Shown here: one piece after another, positions 43,618-52,498 of the stretch | Numbering within the stretch: position 1 is the first letter of the stretch | Layout of the letters: each line of letters starts with the position of its first letter | Source of the DNA: Pseudomonas sp. R76 | GTDB lineage: Bacteria > Pseudomonadota > Gammaproteobacteria > Pseudomonadales > Pseudomonadaceae | Length of the DNA stretch: 64,000 nt | Direction of reading: 5' to 3' | Assembly: GCF_009834565.1 (NCBI RefSeq) | Contig: NZ_CP019428.1 | Location: 1,984,001-2,048,000 of the forward strand | Program-made: the position numbers and the translations under genes | Notes under the pieces: generated by a model | Database searches by the model: none | What the model was told of the DNA's origin: nothing | The model's input: only the letters and a program-made list of their open reading frames with translations

Positions 43618-44862
43618 ATGTTCAGACCGTTATCGATTTTCATCGGCACGCGCTATACCCGCGCAAAGCGCCGCAACCGTTTTGTTTCGTTTATCTCGAT
43701 GACCTCGATGATCGGCCTCGCCCTGGGCGTGCTGGCAATGATCGTGGTGCTGTCGGTGATGAACGGCTTTCAGCGTGAGATGAGCTCGCGCATCCTCGGC
43801 ATGGTGCCCCACGCCACCATCGTCGGCGTGAACCCGATTGACGACTGGCAGCCCGTGGCCGCTGCGGCGATGAAGAACCCGCAAGTCACCGCTGCGGTGC
43901 CGTTCACGCAGATGGACGGCATGTTCTCCTACAAGGGCGCGATGCAGCCGATCGAAATCAGCGGCGTCGACCCGGCCCAGGAAGGCAAGGTCTCGATCGT
44001 GGCCCAGCACATCGTGCGCGGCAAACTGGAAGACCTGAAAGCCGGCGAATTCGGCGTGGTCATCGGCGACATCACCGCACGGCGTTTCCGCCTGAACGTG
44101 GGCGACAAGCTGACCCTGATCGTGCCGGAAATCAGCAGCGCACCGGGCGGCATCACCCCACGCATGCAGCGTTTGAACGTGGTCGGTATCTTCAAGGTTG
44201 GCGCCGAACTGGATGGCTCGATGGCCCTGATCAACATGGCCGACGCCGCCGAGATCCAGCATTGGCAGCCAAACCAGGTGCAAAGCGTGCGCCTGGCGGT
44301 GAAAGACCTGTACGCAGCGCCCAAGGTCTCGGCGGATATCGCCGCCAGCCTGGGCACGGCCTACAAGCCGGACGACTGGACCCACACCCAGGGTAGCCTG
44401 TTCAGCGCGATGAAGATGGAAAAAACCATGATCGGCCTGCTGTTGCTGATGATCGTCGCCGTCGCCGCGTTCAACATCATCGCCACATTGATCATGGTGG
44501 TGAACGACAAGGGCGCTGACATCGCGATCCTGCGCACTATCGGCGCCACGCCACGGCAGATCATGGCGATCTTCATGGTGCAGGGCACGGTCATCGGCGT
44601 TGTCGGCACCCTGATCGGCGGCGTGCTGGGCGTGATCGCGGCGCTGAACGTGAGTGAGCTGGTGGGCTGGCTGGAGCGCGTGAGCGGGCAGCATATATTC
44701 AGTTCGGACGTGTATTTCGTCAGTAACCTGCCTTCGGAACTGCAGGGCGGCGATGTGCTGCTGATTTGCACGGCCGGGTTTGTGTTGAGCTTTTTGGCGA
44801 CGATCTACCCGGCGTATCGGGCGGCGAAGATTGAGCCGGCGCATGCCCTCAGGTATTCGTAA
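43618..44862 (+). CDS. lolE: Lipoprotein-releasing ABC transporter permease LolE
   Basis: 414-residue second permease of LolCDE. Its N-terminus repeats that of LolC almost exactly ([19 protein letters not shown]) and it shares the FtsX-type core MEKTMIGLLLLMIVAVAAF and VVNDKGADIAILRTIGATP; divergence from LolC lies in the periplasmic loop. The operon therefore has distinct C and E subunits (not a single LolF). Ends shortly before a REP element. Confidence 0.93.
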   Translation: MFRPLSIFIGTRYTRAKRRNRFVSFISMTSMIGLALGVLAMIVVLSVMNGFQREMSSRILGMVPHATIVGVNPIDDWQPVAAAAMKNPQVTAAVPFTQMDGMFSYKGAMQPIEISGVDPAQEGKVSIVAQHIVRGKLEDLKAGEFGVVIGDITARRFRLNVGDKLTLIVPEISSAPGGITPRMQRLNVVGIFKVGAELDGSMALINMADAAEIQHWQPNQVQSVRLAVKDLYAAPKVSADIAASLGTAYKPDDWTHTQGSLFSAMKMEKTMIGLLLLMIVAVAAFNIIATLIMVVNDKGADIAILRTIGATPRQIMAIFMVQGTVIGVVGTLIGGVLGVIAALNVSELVGWLERVSGQHIFSSDVYFVSNLPSELQGGDVLLICTAGFVLSFLATIYPAYRAAKIEPAHALRYS

Positions 44863-44873
44863 GGTCTGAGACC

Positions 44874-44951
44874 GCTATCGCAGGCAAGCCAGCTCCCACA
44901 TTTGAATGTGTTCACAGATCAAATTGTGGGAGCGGGCTTGCCCGCGATAGG
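44874..44951. repeat. REPIN-type repeat 9, inward arms
   Basis: GCTATCGCAGGCAAGCCAGCTCCCACA then TGTGGGAGCGGGCTTGCCCGCGATAG. Confidence 0.82.
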
Positions 44952-44980
44952 GCCGGCCCAGCTTGCATCAAGCTCCCTTT

Positions 44981-45088
44981 GATCGTTCCCACGCTCTGCG
45001 TGGGAACGCCTCACTGGACGCTCTGCGTCCGCTCTTGGTGACGCGGAGCGTCACGGGCTGTATTCCCACGCGGAGCGTGGGGACGATC
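44981..45088. repeat. Second repeat family: GATCGTTCCCACGCTCTGCGTGGGAACG type
   Basis: A 108-bp palindromic-rich element: GATCGTTCCCACGCTCTGCGTGGGAACG, an inner hairpin GGACGCTCTGCGTCC, a third TGACGCGGAGCGTCA, and the closing TTCCCACGCGGAGCGTGGGGACGATC. Its outer arms are inverted copies. This is unlike the GTGGGAG REPINs and is a common element of fluorescent pseudomonads. Confidence 0.85.
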
Positions 45089-45093
45089 AGCGA

Positions 45094-46434
45094 TCAGGCA
45101 GGCAACTCAATCACAAACCTGGTCCACCCCGCCCCAGATTCACAATAAATCCTCCCGCCATGCGCCCGCACAATCGACTGCGTAATCGCCAACCCCAGCC
45201 CCGCATGCTCGCTGCTGCCTTCTCGGCGCGCCGGGTCGGCCCGGTAGAACCGATCAAACAGCCTGGGTAACAACGCCGCCGGGATACCTTCCCCGGTGTT
45301 TTCCACTGAAAGTTTCACACCTTCTTCCAGTCGCACCCGCACTTCACCTCCTGGCGGGGTAAACCTCAGCGCATTATCGAGCAAATTCGACAACGCCCGG
45401 CGCAACATGCCGCGATCGCCCGTCGTATGCGCCGTGCCCACGCGCACCAGGCTGACCTGGGCGTCTTCCGCCAGCAACGTGAAGAACTCCAGCAGCGCGT
45501 CCACATCATTTTCCAGCGCCAAGGCTTCGCGCTTGGGCATCAGCAAACCGTGGTCGGCCTTGGCCAGGTACAACATGTCATTCACCAACTGCGCCATCCA
45601 TTGCAGCTCTTCGAGGTTGCTGTGCAGCGCCTCGCGGTAATCCTCCAGTGGGCGCGGCTGGGTGAGGATCACTTGGGTGTGGGTCAGCAGGTTCGACAGC
45701 GGCGTGCGCAGTTCGTGGGCAATGTCGGCGGAGAAGGCCGAGAGACGCTGGAACGCGTCGTCCAGGCGCCCGAGCATGGCGTTGAAGGCCTGGGCCAGTT
45801 CGGCCAGCTCCACCGGCATGCGCTGCTGGGGCAGGCGTTGAGTGAGCGAATGCGCCGACACGCTGGCGGCCACTTCGCCCATGCGCCGCAACGGCCGCAA
45901 GCCACTGCGCGCAGCCCATGCGCCGAGCAACGCGGTGGCCAGGGCCGAGAGGCCGACGGTCAGCCAGATCAAATGCTGCATGCGTTGCAGGAAGTGTTGG
46001 TGATGGGTGATGTCGAGCATCAGCGTCAGCTGGGGCGAGCCGGGTTGGCCTTCGACCAATGGCGCGTTGTACACGCGGTAGTCGGTGCCGGCGTTTTGCA
46101 GGCTGTGCAGGCCCGGCGCTTCGGGCAGGCTTACGCCGGGCGCTCCATCAAACCAGCGCTGGCCGTTGGCGGTGATGCGCAGCGCCAATTCGGGTTGGCG
46201 ATTGAGCTCGGCGCGCAGTTGCGCTTCACGTTGCGCGAACAGTTGCGGCGAGTCGACACCCTGCAACGTGCTGCGCAGCGCCATCAGTTGGCCGTCGAGT
46301 TGCTGCTGGTCCAGCTCGATAAAGTGCGCCTCGCTGGCATGGTTGAACAGCACCCCGGCAAGCAGCGAAACCACTGCCGTACACGCGGCAAACAATAGCG
46401 CCAGACGGCTGGCCAGAGAGAGGCGCTTGATCAA
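45094..46434 (-). CDS. Heavy-metal-type sensor histidine kinase
   Basis: 446-residue inner-membrane kinase: TM1 about residues 10-30, a periplasmic sensor of about 120 residues, TM2 about 155-175, HAMP, HisKA with the phospho-acceptor His in [19 protein letters not shown], and ATPase boxes [19 protein letters not shown] and [11 protein letters not shown]. The arrangement is that of CusS/CopS kinases. It starts at a TTG (46434) that overlaps the stop of the regulator gene by four bases (TTGA), with GGAGG nine bases ahead; the longer frame upstream has no such site. Metal sensing is inferred from family and the cupredoxin neighbour. Confidence 0.9.
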   Translation of the reverse strand: MIKRLSLASRLALLFAACTAVVSLLAGVLFNHASEAHFIELDQQQLDGQLMALRSTLQGVDSPQLFAQREAQLRAELNRQPELALRITANGQRWFDGAPGVSLPEAPGLHSLQNAGTDYRVYNAPLVEGQPGSPQLTLMLDITHHQHFLQRMQHLIWLTVGLSALATALLGAWAARSGLRPLRRMGEVAASVSAHSLTQRLPQQRMPVELAELAQAFNAMLGRLDDAFQRLSAFSADIAHELRTPLSNLLTHTQVILTQPRPLEDYREALHSNLEELQWMAQLVNDMLYLAKADHGLLMPKREALALENDVDALLEFFTLLAEDAQVSLVRVGTAHTTGDRGMLRRALSNLLDNALRFTPPGGEVRVRLEEGVKLSVENTGEGIPAALLPRLFDRFYRADPARREGSSEHAGLGLAITQSIVRAHGGRIYCESGAGWTRFVIELPA

Positions 46435-47111
46435 TTGAGGCGTTCCTCCAGGACATAACCCATGCCGCGCACGGTGTGGATCAGCTTGTTGGGGAAGTTG
46501 TCGTCGACTTTGAGGCGCAAACGGCGGATCGCCACTTCGATGATGTTGGTGTCGCTGTCGAAGTTCATGTCCCACACTTGTGAGGCGATCAGCGACTTGG
46601 GCAGTACTTCGCCCTGGCGGCGCAGCAGCAGTTCGAGCAGGGAAAACTCCTTGGCGGTGAGGTCGATGCGCTGGCCGTCGCGTTCGACGCGGCGGCGGAT
46701 CAGGTCCAGGCGCAGGTCGGCCAGTTGCAGCGCGGTTTCTTGCGGTGTGCTGCTGCCACGGCGCAACAGGCTGCGCACCCGGGCCAACAGTTCGGAAAAG
46801 GCGAAGGGCTTGACCAGGTAATCGTCGGCGCCCAGTTCCAGGCCGTGTACACGGTCTTCCACTGCATCACGGGCCGTCAGGAACAGCACCGGGATGTCCA
46901 GGCCGGCGCTGCGCACGGCTTGCAGGATCTGCCAGCCGTCGCGGCCGGGCAGCATCACGTCGAGGATCAGCAGGTCGTAATCCCCGGTCAACGCCAAGTG
47001 CTGCCCGGTCGTGCCGTCGGCCACTAATTCGGTGGTAAAGCCAGCCTCGGTCAGGCCCTGGCGCAGGTAATGGCCGGTTTTCGGTTGGTCTTCGACGATC
47101 AGCAGTTTCAT
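46431..47111 (-). CDS. OmpR-family heavy-metal response regulator
   Basis: 226-residue response regulator. Receiver domain: [20 protein letters not shown], phosphorylation Asp in [14 protein letters not shown], conserved Thr/Lys in [11 protein letters not shown] and [14 protein letters not shown]-terminal winged helix [20 protein letters not shown] and [20 protein letters not shown]. Closest to CusR/CopR. ATG at 47111 gives MKLLIVEDQ; longer frame rejected. Forms a translationally coupled operon with the kinase and is divergent from the cupredoxin gene (156 bp between), its likely target. Confidence 0.92.
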   Translation of the reverse strand: MKLLIVEDQPKTGHYLRQGLTEAGFTTELVADGTTGQHLALTGDYDLLILDVMLPGRDGWQILQAVRSAGLDIPVLFLTARDAVEDRVHGLELGADDYLVKPFAFSELLARVRSLLRRGSSTPQETALQLADLRLDLIRRRVERDGQRIDLTAKEFSLLELLLRRQGEVLPKSLIASQVWDMNFDSDTNIIEVAIRRLRLKVDDNFPNKLIHTVRGMGYVLEERLN

Positions 47112-47267
47112 GGGCGACTCTTGGCAGCGGGGAGCAACGGCCTTTATACCGTGGGCGCCAGGGCAGGGGCGCAACCTGACAAAGTTGTAATCTAGCAGTC
47201 AGCTGGCTGGCAGCGGCGCCATCTTAGAGTGCTGGCCAAGCTGTTCACAGACGTTTGGAGAATCGAC

Positions 47268-47780
47268 ATGGCGTTGCGTACACCTCTGATATTGGCGGGT
47301 TGCCTGTTGGCGCTGAGCTTTGATGCGCTGGCTGACGCGGCCCACACGTTCGCCTTCGGCCAGCCGGCAGCGGCCGATAAAGCCACGCGCACCGTGGAAG
47401 TGGTGCTGCAGGACATTTCCTTTTCGCCCAAGTCGTTGGACGTAAAGGCCGGTGAGACTGTGCGCTTTGTGTTGGTCAACAAGGGCCAGTTGCTCCACGA
47501 GTTCAACCTGGGCGATGCGGCGATGCACGCTGAACACCAGAAAGAAATGCTCAAGATGCAGGCCGGCGGCATGCTCACCGCCACGGGCATGGGCAACATG
47601 GACCACAGCGCCATGGGCCATGGCGCGATGAAGCATGATGACCCCAACAGCGTATTGGTCGAGCCCGGCAAGACTGCCGAGCTGACCTGGACCTTCGCCA
47701 AGGCCACGGGCCTTGAGTTTGCCTGCAATATTCCGGGGCATTATCAGGCGGGCATGGTCGGCAAGCTGACCGTTGAGTGA
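47268..47780 (+). CDS. Cupredoxin-domain protein, copper-related
   Basis: 170-residue exported protein with signal peptide ALRTPLILAGCLLALSFDALA. It has the cupredoxin copper ligands: His in KGQLLHEFNLG, then Cys, His and Met in LEFACNIPGHYQAGMVGKL, the layout of type-1 copper proteins. A Met/His-rich loop between them (GMGNMDHSAMGHGAMKHDD) could bind further copper. GGAG precedes the ATG. Divergent from the metal-type two-component system. Possible roles are periplasmic copper chaperone, storage or electron carrier; none is proven by the sequence. Confidence 0.88.
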   Translation: MALRTPLILAGCLLALSFDALADAAHTFAFGQPAAADKATRTVEVVLQDISFSPKSLDVKAGETVRFVLVNKGQLLHEFNLGDAAMHAEHQKEMLKMQAGGMLTATGMGNMDHSAMGHGAMKHDDPNSVLVEPGKTAELTWTFAKATGLEFACNIPGHYQAGMVGKLTVE

Positions 47781-47846
47781 GGCGATTCTTAAGGGCGGTG
47801 GCAAAGGCTGGTAGACTGGCGCGGTTTATTTAGCCAGGTTTCCGCC

Positions 47847-48677
47847 ATGCATCCCGCAGCCGAACATTCGCCGCTGGGCAAGTCCAGTGAATACATCTCC
47901 ACCTACACGCCATCGTTGCTGTTCCCGATCCCTCGCGCCGCCAAGTGGGCCGAACTGGGCCTGAGCGCCGAAACCCTGCCTTACCAGGGTGTGGATTTCT
48001 GGAACTGCTTCGAACTGTCCTGGCTGCTGCCGTCGGGCAAGCCAGTGGTGGCCATCGGTGAGTTCAGCATCCCGGCCGACTCGCCGAACATCATCGAGTC
48101 CAAGTCCTTCAAGCTGTACCTCAACTCGCTGAACCAGACCGCGTTTGCCGACACGGCAAGCCTGGAAGCGACGTTGCGCACCGACCTCAGCGCCGCTGCC
48201 GGCAAGCCGGTGAGCGTGCGCATCCGCAGCCTCGCCGAGGTTGAAGCCGAAGGTGTGCAGGCCCTGCCGGGGGTGTGTATTGACGACCTGGATATCAGCG
48301 TCAGCAACTACGAACACCCGCGCCCGGAACTGCTGCGCTGCGATGACTCGCGCATTGTCGAGGAGAGCGTGCACAGCCATCTGCTCAAATCCAACTGCCC
48401 GGTCACCAGCCAGCCGGATTGGGGCAGCGTGGCGGTGGAGTACCGGGGTTCGGCGCTGGATCACGCCAGCCTGCTGGAATACCTGGTGAGCTTTCGCCAG
48501 CACTCGGACTTCCATGAGCAGTGTGTGGAGCGGATCTTTCTTGACCTGCAACGTTTGCTCAAGCCTGAGAAATTGACGGTGTATGCGCGGTATGTGCGCC
48601 GGGGCGGGTTGGATATCAACCCGTATCGCAGCACTGAGGCTGTGCAGTTCCAGAACCTGCGCCTGGCCCGCCAGTAA
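47847..48677 (+). CDS. queF: NADPH-dependent 7-cyano-7-deazaguanine reductase QueF
   Basis: 276-residue enzyme reducing preQ0 nitrile to preQ1 in queuosine biosynthesis. The long, two-T-fold form (as in E. coli) is seen: the QueF motif [20 protein letters not shown] in the first half and the catalytic cysteine and aspartate region [16 protein letters not shown] in the second, then [20 protein letters not shown]. Start at ATG 47847. Stands alone between cupredoxin gene and a REP element; no preQ1 riboswitch was recognised upstream. Confidence 0.96.
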   Translation: MHPAAEHSPLGKSSEYISTYTPSLLFPIPRAAKWAELGLSAETLPYQGVDFWNCFELSWLLPSGKPVVAIGEFSIPADSPNIIESKSFKLYLNSLNQTAFADTASLEATLRTDLSAAAGKPVSVRIRSLAEVEAEGVQALPGVCIDDLDISVSNYEHPRPELLRCDDSRIVEESVHSHLLKSNCPVTSQPDWGSVAVEYRGSALDHASLLEYLVSFRQHSDFHEQCVERIFLDLQRLLKPEKLTVYARYVRRGGLDINPYRSTEAVQFQNLRLARQ

Positions 48678-48694
48678 ATTTCACACAAAACAAC

Positions 48695-48783
48695 TGTGGG
48701 AGCGGGCTTGCCTGCGATAGCGGTCTTTCAGTCATACATCTTGTGACTGATACACCGTCATCGCAGGCAAGCCAGCTCCCACA
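48695..48783. repeat. REPIN-type inverted repeat 10
   Basis: TGTGGGAGCGGGCTTGCCTGCGATAGC and its inverse around a 35-bp spacer, between convergent queF and the DUF4404 gene. Confidence 0.85.
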
Positions 48784-48812
48784 TTTTGTTTCTGTGTTGG
48801 GCTTGGGTTCGG

Positions 48813-49079
48813 TTAGATCCCGATATTGCCCAAGGTCACCACAATATTGCGCAAGGTTCCGGCAATGCCTGGGTGGTCCAGTTCGAAGCGTTCAACCGCC
48901 AGGTTCACGCCATCGGCAATGCTCGGGTCTTGGATCGCGCCTTCCAAGGGCTGTTGAACCTCAAGTTCGGCAATCAATGTTTCGAGTTCTACACGCTTTT
49001 CGTCCGACATCTCCGGGTCGCTGTTCAATTGCTCGCGCAATTCTCTGACTTGGTCTTTCAGCTGTTCGCGGGCAGGCAT
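48813..49079 (-). CDS. DUF4404 family protein
   Basis: 88-residue helical protein typical of DUF4404: PAREQLKDQVRELREQLNSD, a second amphipathic helix KRVELETLIAELEVQQ, then a C-terminal ATLRNIVVTLGNIGI-like ending. Function unknown. AAGGAAG precedes the ATG at 49079; the longer frame has no such site. Cytosolic. Confidence 0.82.
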   Translation of the reverse strand: MPAREQLKDQVRELREQLNSDPEMSDEKRVELETLIAELEVQQPLEGAIQDPSIADGVNLAVERFELDHPGIAGTLRNIVVTLGNIGI

Positions 49080-49189
49080 GACGTTCTTCCTTTTATCGAT
49101 AGGCACTGGCATAGACCGCGGCACGCCGGGAAAGGTCTACGGGCTGACCTGTAGATTAATCCACCGGCAGCCTCAGTGCATGATCTCTA

Positions 49190-49798
49190 TCAGGGCTTCT
49201 CGCCTTTGAGCCGGCGCAGGCTGATGTCCGCCAGGCACGTACCCAGCTCGCCAAGGTGATCGATCACCGAATGCACGCCCAGCCCATACAGCGCCACCGT
49301 GGCTTTGCCGCGTTTGTGCTCGCGTTGCTGCTCGGTCAGCGCCTGCCATTGCTCGGGCGCCAGGCCGCACAGTGAACCGCAGGAGGCCAGGCCAATCGTC
49401 CACAACCCGGCATTCAGGCCGGCTTGCAGCAAACGCGGCTCTCCGCTGACCAGCACGCAGCCTTCCAGGCGTTCGATATTCAACTCCATCAAGGCTTGCC
49501 AGCACGCATGCGGGGCCGGCCAGCGGATGGAGGAGGGCGACGTCGCCTTGACCCAGTCGGGCAGCACGGCGGCCAGCGGGGTAGTCACTGAGGGCGGCAA
49601 CTCATCCAGCCAGGCGCAAGGCACGCCCTGGTCCTTGAGGCTGCGCAGGATTTTCAGCGCGCCCGGCGTGGCGTGGGAGTCGGGGGAGGGCGAATCGGTG
49701 CGCGCCTGGGAACCAAAATCCACCAGGCAGCCACTTAGGCCAAACAGCACGGCAGTTAAAGAGGGGGCGCTGGCGACGGCAATCTCGGCGTGAGGCAT
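49190..49798 (-). CDS. Degenerate HAD-superfamily protein related to phosphonatase (PhnX)
   Basis: 202-residue protein. The N-terminal strand reads AVLFGLSGCLVDFGS; in phosphonoacetaldehyde hydrolase the same place is ILDWAGTVVDFGS, so the nucleophilic Asp of the DxD/DWAGT motif is a Gly here (G20). TPGALKILRSLKDQGVPCAW and the later VSGEPRLLQAGLNAGLWTIG continue the HAD core, while a cap domain is largely missing. The Lys that forms the Schiff base in phosphonatase is not evident. Hence probably no phosphatase activity; a binding or regulatory role, or relic. ATG at 49798; no close operon partner. Confidence 0.78.
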   Translation of the reverse strand: MPHAEIAVASAPSLTAVLFGLSGCLVDFGSQARTDSPSPDSHATPGALKILRSLKDQGVPCAWLDELPPSVTTPLAAVLPDWVKATSPSSIRWPAPHACWQALMELNIERLEGCVLVSGEPRLLQAGLNAGLWTIGLASCGSLCGLAPEQWQALTEQQREHKRGKATVALYGLGVHSVIDHLGELGTCLADISLRRLKGEKP

Positions 49799-49993
49799 TT
49801 CGACATCCCTGAAATAACCACGACGCTAACGGGGCGGGATGACAAGCAAATGACATAGACGGTAATTGTAGGAATTTTGTGCATTTTACGTATGTCGATT
49901 CTCCATAGCTGCCTAATTCAACACTTCCGTCATATACTGACGATCTTATTCAGGGCATAGCGCCCATGACAGACCATTCAAGGAGCCAAAGCT

Positions 49994-50683
49994 ATGCGCT
50001 GGAGCCAGTACTTCGCTCAGCTATCTGTGTGTGCCACCATTCTGTTGGCGCCGTTCGCCGCCCAGGCGGCGTCGGAAGACGACCCATGGGAAAGCGTCAA
50101 CCGCCCAATCTTCACCTTCAACGACACCGTTGATACCTACGCCCTCAAGCCCATCGCCCAGGGTTATCAGTTTGTCACTCCGCAATTTGTGCAAACGGGC
50201 ATCCACAACTTCTTCCGCAACATCGGCGATGTCGGCAACCTGGCCAACAACGTGCTGCAACTCAAGCCGCACGCTGCCGGCGTGGACACCGCCCGTCTGC
50301 TGATGAATACCACCTTCGGCGTGCTGGGCTTTGTGGATGTCGGCACCAAAATGGGGCTGCAACGCAGCGATGAAGACTTCGGCCAGACCCTCGGCTACTG
50401 GGGCGTCGGCAGTGGTCCTTACGTGATGCTGCCATTGCTCGGCCCATCCACCCTGCGTGATGCGCCGTCCAAATACGTCGACAGCTACACCCAACCGTAC
50501 CGCTACATGAACGACATCGGCTGGCGTAACAGCACCTTCGGCCTGAACATCGTCGATACCCGTGCCAGCTTGCTCGACAGCGAGAAGCTGATCACCGGCG
50601 ACAAGTACACCTTTATCCGTAACGCTTACCTGCAGAACCGCGAGTTCAAGGTCAAGGACGGCAAGGTTGTCGACGACTTTTAA
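49994..50683 (+). CDS. mlaA: MlaA/VacJ family phospholipid transport protein
   Basis: 229-residue protein of the Mla pathway, which pulls misplaced phospholipids from the outer leaflet. It starts with signal sequence QYFAQLSVCATILLAPFAAQA and continues PWESVNRPIFTFNDTVDTY and the ring-forming GPSTLRDAPSKYVDSY segment. E. coli MlaA is a lipoprotein, but no lipobox cysteine follows the hydrophobic stretch here: cleavage after AQA is more likely. Preceded by GGAG. Followed by a bidirectional terminator. Confidence 0.9.
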   Translation: MRWSQYFAQLSVCATILLAPFAAQAASEDDPWESVNRPIFTFNDTVDTYALKPIAQGYQFVTPQFVQTGIHNFFRNIGDVGNLANNVLQLKPHAAGVDTARLLMNTTFGVLGFVDVGTKMGLQRSDEDFGQTLGYWGVGSGPYVMLPLLGPSTLRDAPSKYVDSYTQPYRYMNDIGWRNSTFGLNIVDTRASLLDSEKLITGDKYTFIRNAYLQNREFKVKDGKVVDDF

Positions 50684-50702
50684 GCCGTGACGTTTTGAAA
50701 TG

Positions 50703-50733
50703 AAAAAGGCGACCCCAGTGGTCGCCTTTTTTT
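50703..50733. terminator. Bidirectional terminator between mlaA and PilZ gene
   Basis: AAAAAGGCGACC-ccagt-GGTCGCCTTTTTTT. Confidence 0.9.
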
Positions 50734-50743
50734 GTGCGCGTTT

Positions 50744-51049
50744 TCAGCGCATTTTCAGGATCTTGAGGCCCAGGTGCTGATCTTCACCCGTGGCCTTGGT
50801 CCATACCACTTCGGTATCTGCCTCCAGTCCCGAAAGGGAGGCATGCTCCGAGTCGATGCGCACGGTCAGCCGGTCGCCCACCTCAAACTGGCGCGGCGCC
50901 TGCACTTGCATGCCTGAGCTGGAAAGGTCCACGCAGACCCCGGCAATCTCCTGCCCGGCGTGGATCAACGACACATCGGCATCCACTCGCATGCGGATGA
51001 AATCGCGTTTTTCGGCGTAGTCGCGCTCGTGTTCGCTCACGGGTTCCAT
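50744..51049 (-). CDS. PilZ domain protein (101 aa)
   Basis: Single-domain c-di-GMP receptor. EKRDFIRMRVDADV carries the RxxxR motif and VDLSSSGMQVQAP the D/NxSxxG motif, both needed for c-di-GMP binding. No other domain, so it must act by protein interaction. The neighbouring gene is an RssB/PP2C regulator, a common pairing in Pseudomonas. Confidence 0.93.
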   Translation of the reverse strand: MEPVSEHERDYAEKRDFIRMRVDADVSLIHAGQEIAGVCVDLSSSGMQVQAPRQFEVGDRLTVRIDSEHASLSGLEADTEVVWTKATGEDQHLGLKILKMR

Positions 51050-51316
51050 CCTTACTTTGTGTTGTGGTCGTGGGTGTTCTTATAACTCCCGGTGATTTGC
51101 GGTGTAAAGACGCCCGGCGACCATCGGCATGAGCTTGAAACCCCTGACGGATGGGAGTACCGTCTGCGCCTTAGAAGGGCACCTCTGCTTTACCTTTGTG
51201 CATGGGCAAAATCCCAGTGCTTTGTAGGACAGAGTGGCTAGAAAGCGAATCCAGTACGTGAGCCCGGCCATTGCCGAGCCGCCTACGCCAACCTAATTCT
51301 GGCGCCGTTTGCCCAC

Positions 51317-52498
51317 ATGCAAAAAACCAGTGCCACGCTGCTGATAATCGATGACGACGAAGTAGTGCGCGCGAGCCTCGCGGCCTATTTGGAAGACAGT
51401 GGCTTCAGCGTCCTGCAGGCCAGTAATGGCCAACAGGGTCTCCAGGTGTTCGAGCGCGACAAGCCCGACCTCGTGATCTGCGACCTGCGCATGCCCCAAA
51501 TGGGCGGCCTCGAGCTGATTCGCCAGGTGACCGAGCTTGCGCCGCAGACGCCGGTGATTGTCGTGTCCGGTGCCGGCGTGATGAACGACGCCGTCGAGGC
51601 TTTGCGCCTGGGCGCCGCCGACTACCTGATCAAGCCCCTGGAAGACCTGGCCGTGCTGGAGCACTCGGTGCGCCGCGCACTCGACCGTGCCCGCCTGCTG
51701 CTGGAAAACCAGCGCTACCGCGAAAAGCTCGAAACCGCCAACCGCGAACTCGAAGCCAGCCTCAACCTGCTCCAGGAAGACCAGAACGCCGGTCGCCAGG
51801 TGCAGATGAACATGTTGCCGGTGAGCCCCTGGACCATCGATGAGTTCAAGTTCGCGCACCAGATCATCCCGTCGTTGTACCTGTCGGGTGATTTTGTCGA
51901 CTATTTCCGCGTCGACGAGCGCCGCGTGGCGTTCTACCTGGCCGACGTCTCCGGCCACGGTGCTTCCTCTGCTTTTGTCACCGTGTTGTTGAAGTTCATG
52001 ACCACACGGCTGTTGTTCGAATCCAAGCGCAATGGCACCTTGCCGGAGTTCACCCCCTCCGAAGTGCTGGGCCACATCAACCGAGGCTTGATCAGCTGTA
52101 AGCTGGGCAAGCACGTGACGATGGTCGGCGGCGTGATTGATGAAGAAACAGGTCTGTTGACCTACAGCATCGGCGGTCACCTGCCGATGCCGGTTTTATA
52201 CACTCCAGACAGTGTGCGTTACCTGGAAGGGCGTGGTTTGCCGGTGGGCTTGTTCAATGAAGCCACCTACGAAGACCACATCCTGGAACTGCCGCCGACC
52301 TTCAGCCTGACGCTGATGTCCGACGGCATCCTGGACCTTCTTCCAGAGCCTACACTCAAAGAGAAAGAAGCCGCCTTGCCCCAAAAGGTCAAGTCGGCGG
52401 GCGGCAGCCTGGATGGCCTGCGGCAGGTTTTTGGATTGGCCACGCTAGGGGAGATGCCGGATGATATCGCCCTATTGGTGTTGAGCAGGAATCTTTGA
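51317..52498 (+). CDS. rssB: Response regulator with PP2C phosphatase domain (RssB-like)
   Basis: 393 residues: receiver domain 1-125 (TLLIIDDDEVVRASLAAYLE, phospho-Asp in LVICDLRMPQMGG, conserved KPLEDLAVLE), a coiled-coil linker (residues about 130-165), and a SpoIIE/PP2C-type phosphatase domain with SGDFVDYFRVDERRVAFYLADVSGH (core GDFVDYF and DVSGHG) and LMSDGILDLL. Unlike E. coli RssB, which adapts RpoS to ClpXP, pseudomonad RssB works on the anti-anti-sigma protein next to it. ATG at 51317 fits family start; ribosome-binding site weak. Confidence 0.88.
   Translation: MQKTSATLLIIDDDEVVRASLAAYLEDSGFSVLQASNGQQGLQVFERDKPDLVICDLRMPQMGGLELIRQVTELAPQTPVIVVSGAGVMNDAVEALRLGAADYLIKPLEDLAVLEHSVRRALDRARLLLENQRYREKLETANRELEASLNLLQEDQNAGRQVQMNMLPVSPWTIDEFKFAHQIIPSLYLSGDFVDYFRVDERRVAFYLADVSGHGASSAFVTVLLKFMTTRLLFESKRNGTLPEFTPSEVLGHINRGLISCKLGKHVTMVGGVIDEETGLLTYSIGGHLPMPVLYTPDSVRYLEGRGLPVGLFNEATYEDHILELPPTFSLTLMSDGILDLLPEPTLKEKEAALPQKVKSAGGSLDGLRQVFGLATLGEMPDDIALLVLSRNL

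Noticed and set aside
47781..47846. preQ1 riboswitch before queF
   Set aside because: The 66-bp gap has no recognisable aptamer-like pseudoknot with A-rich tail.
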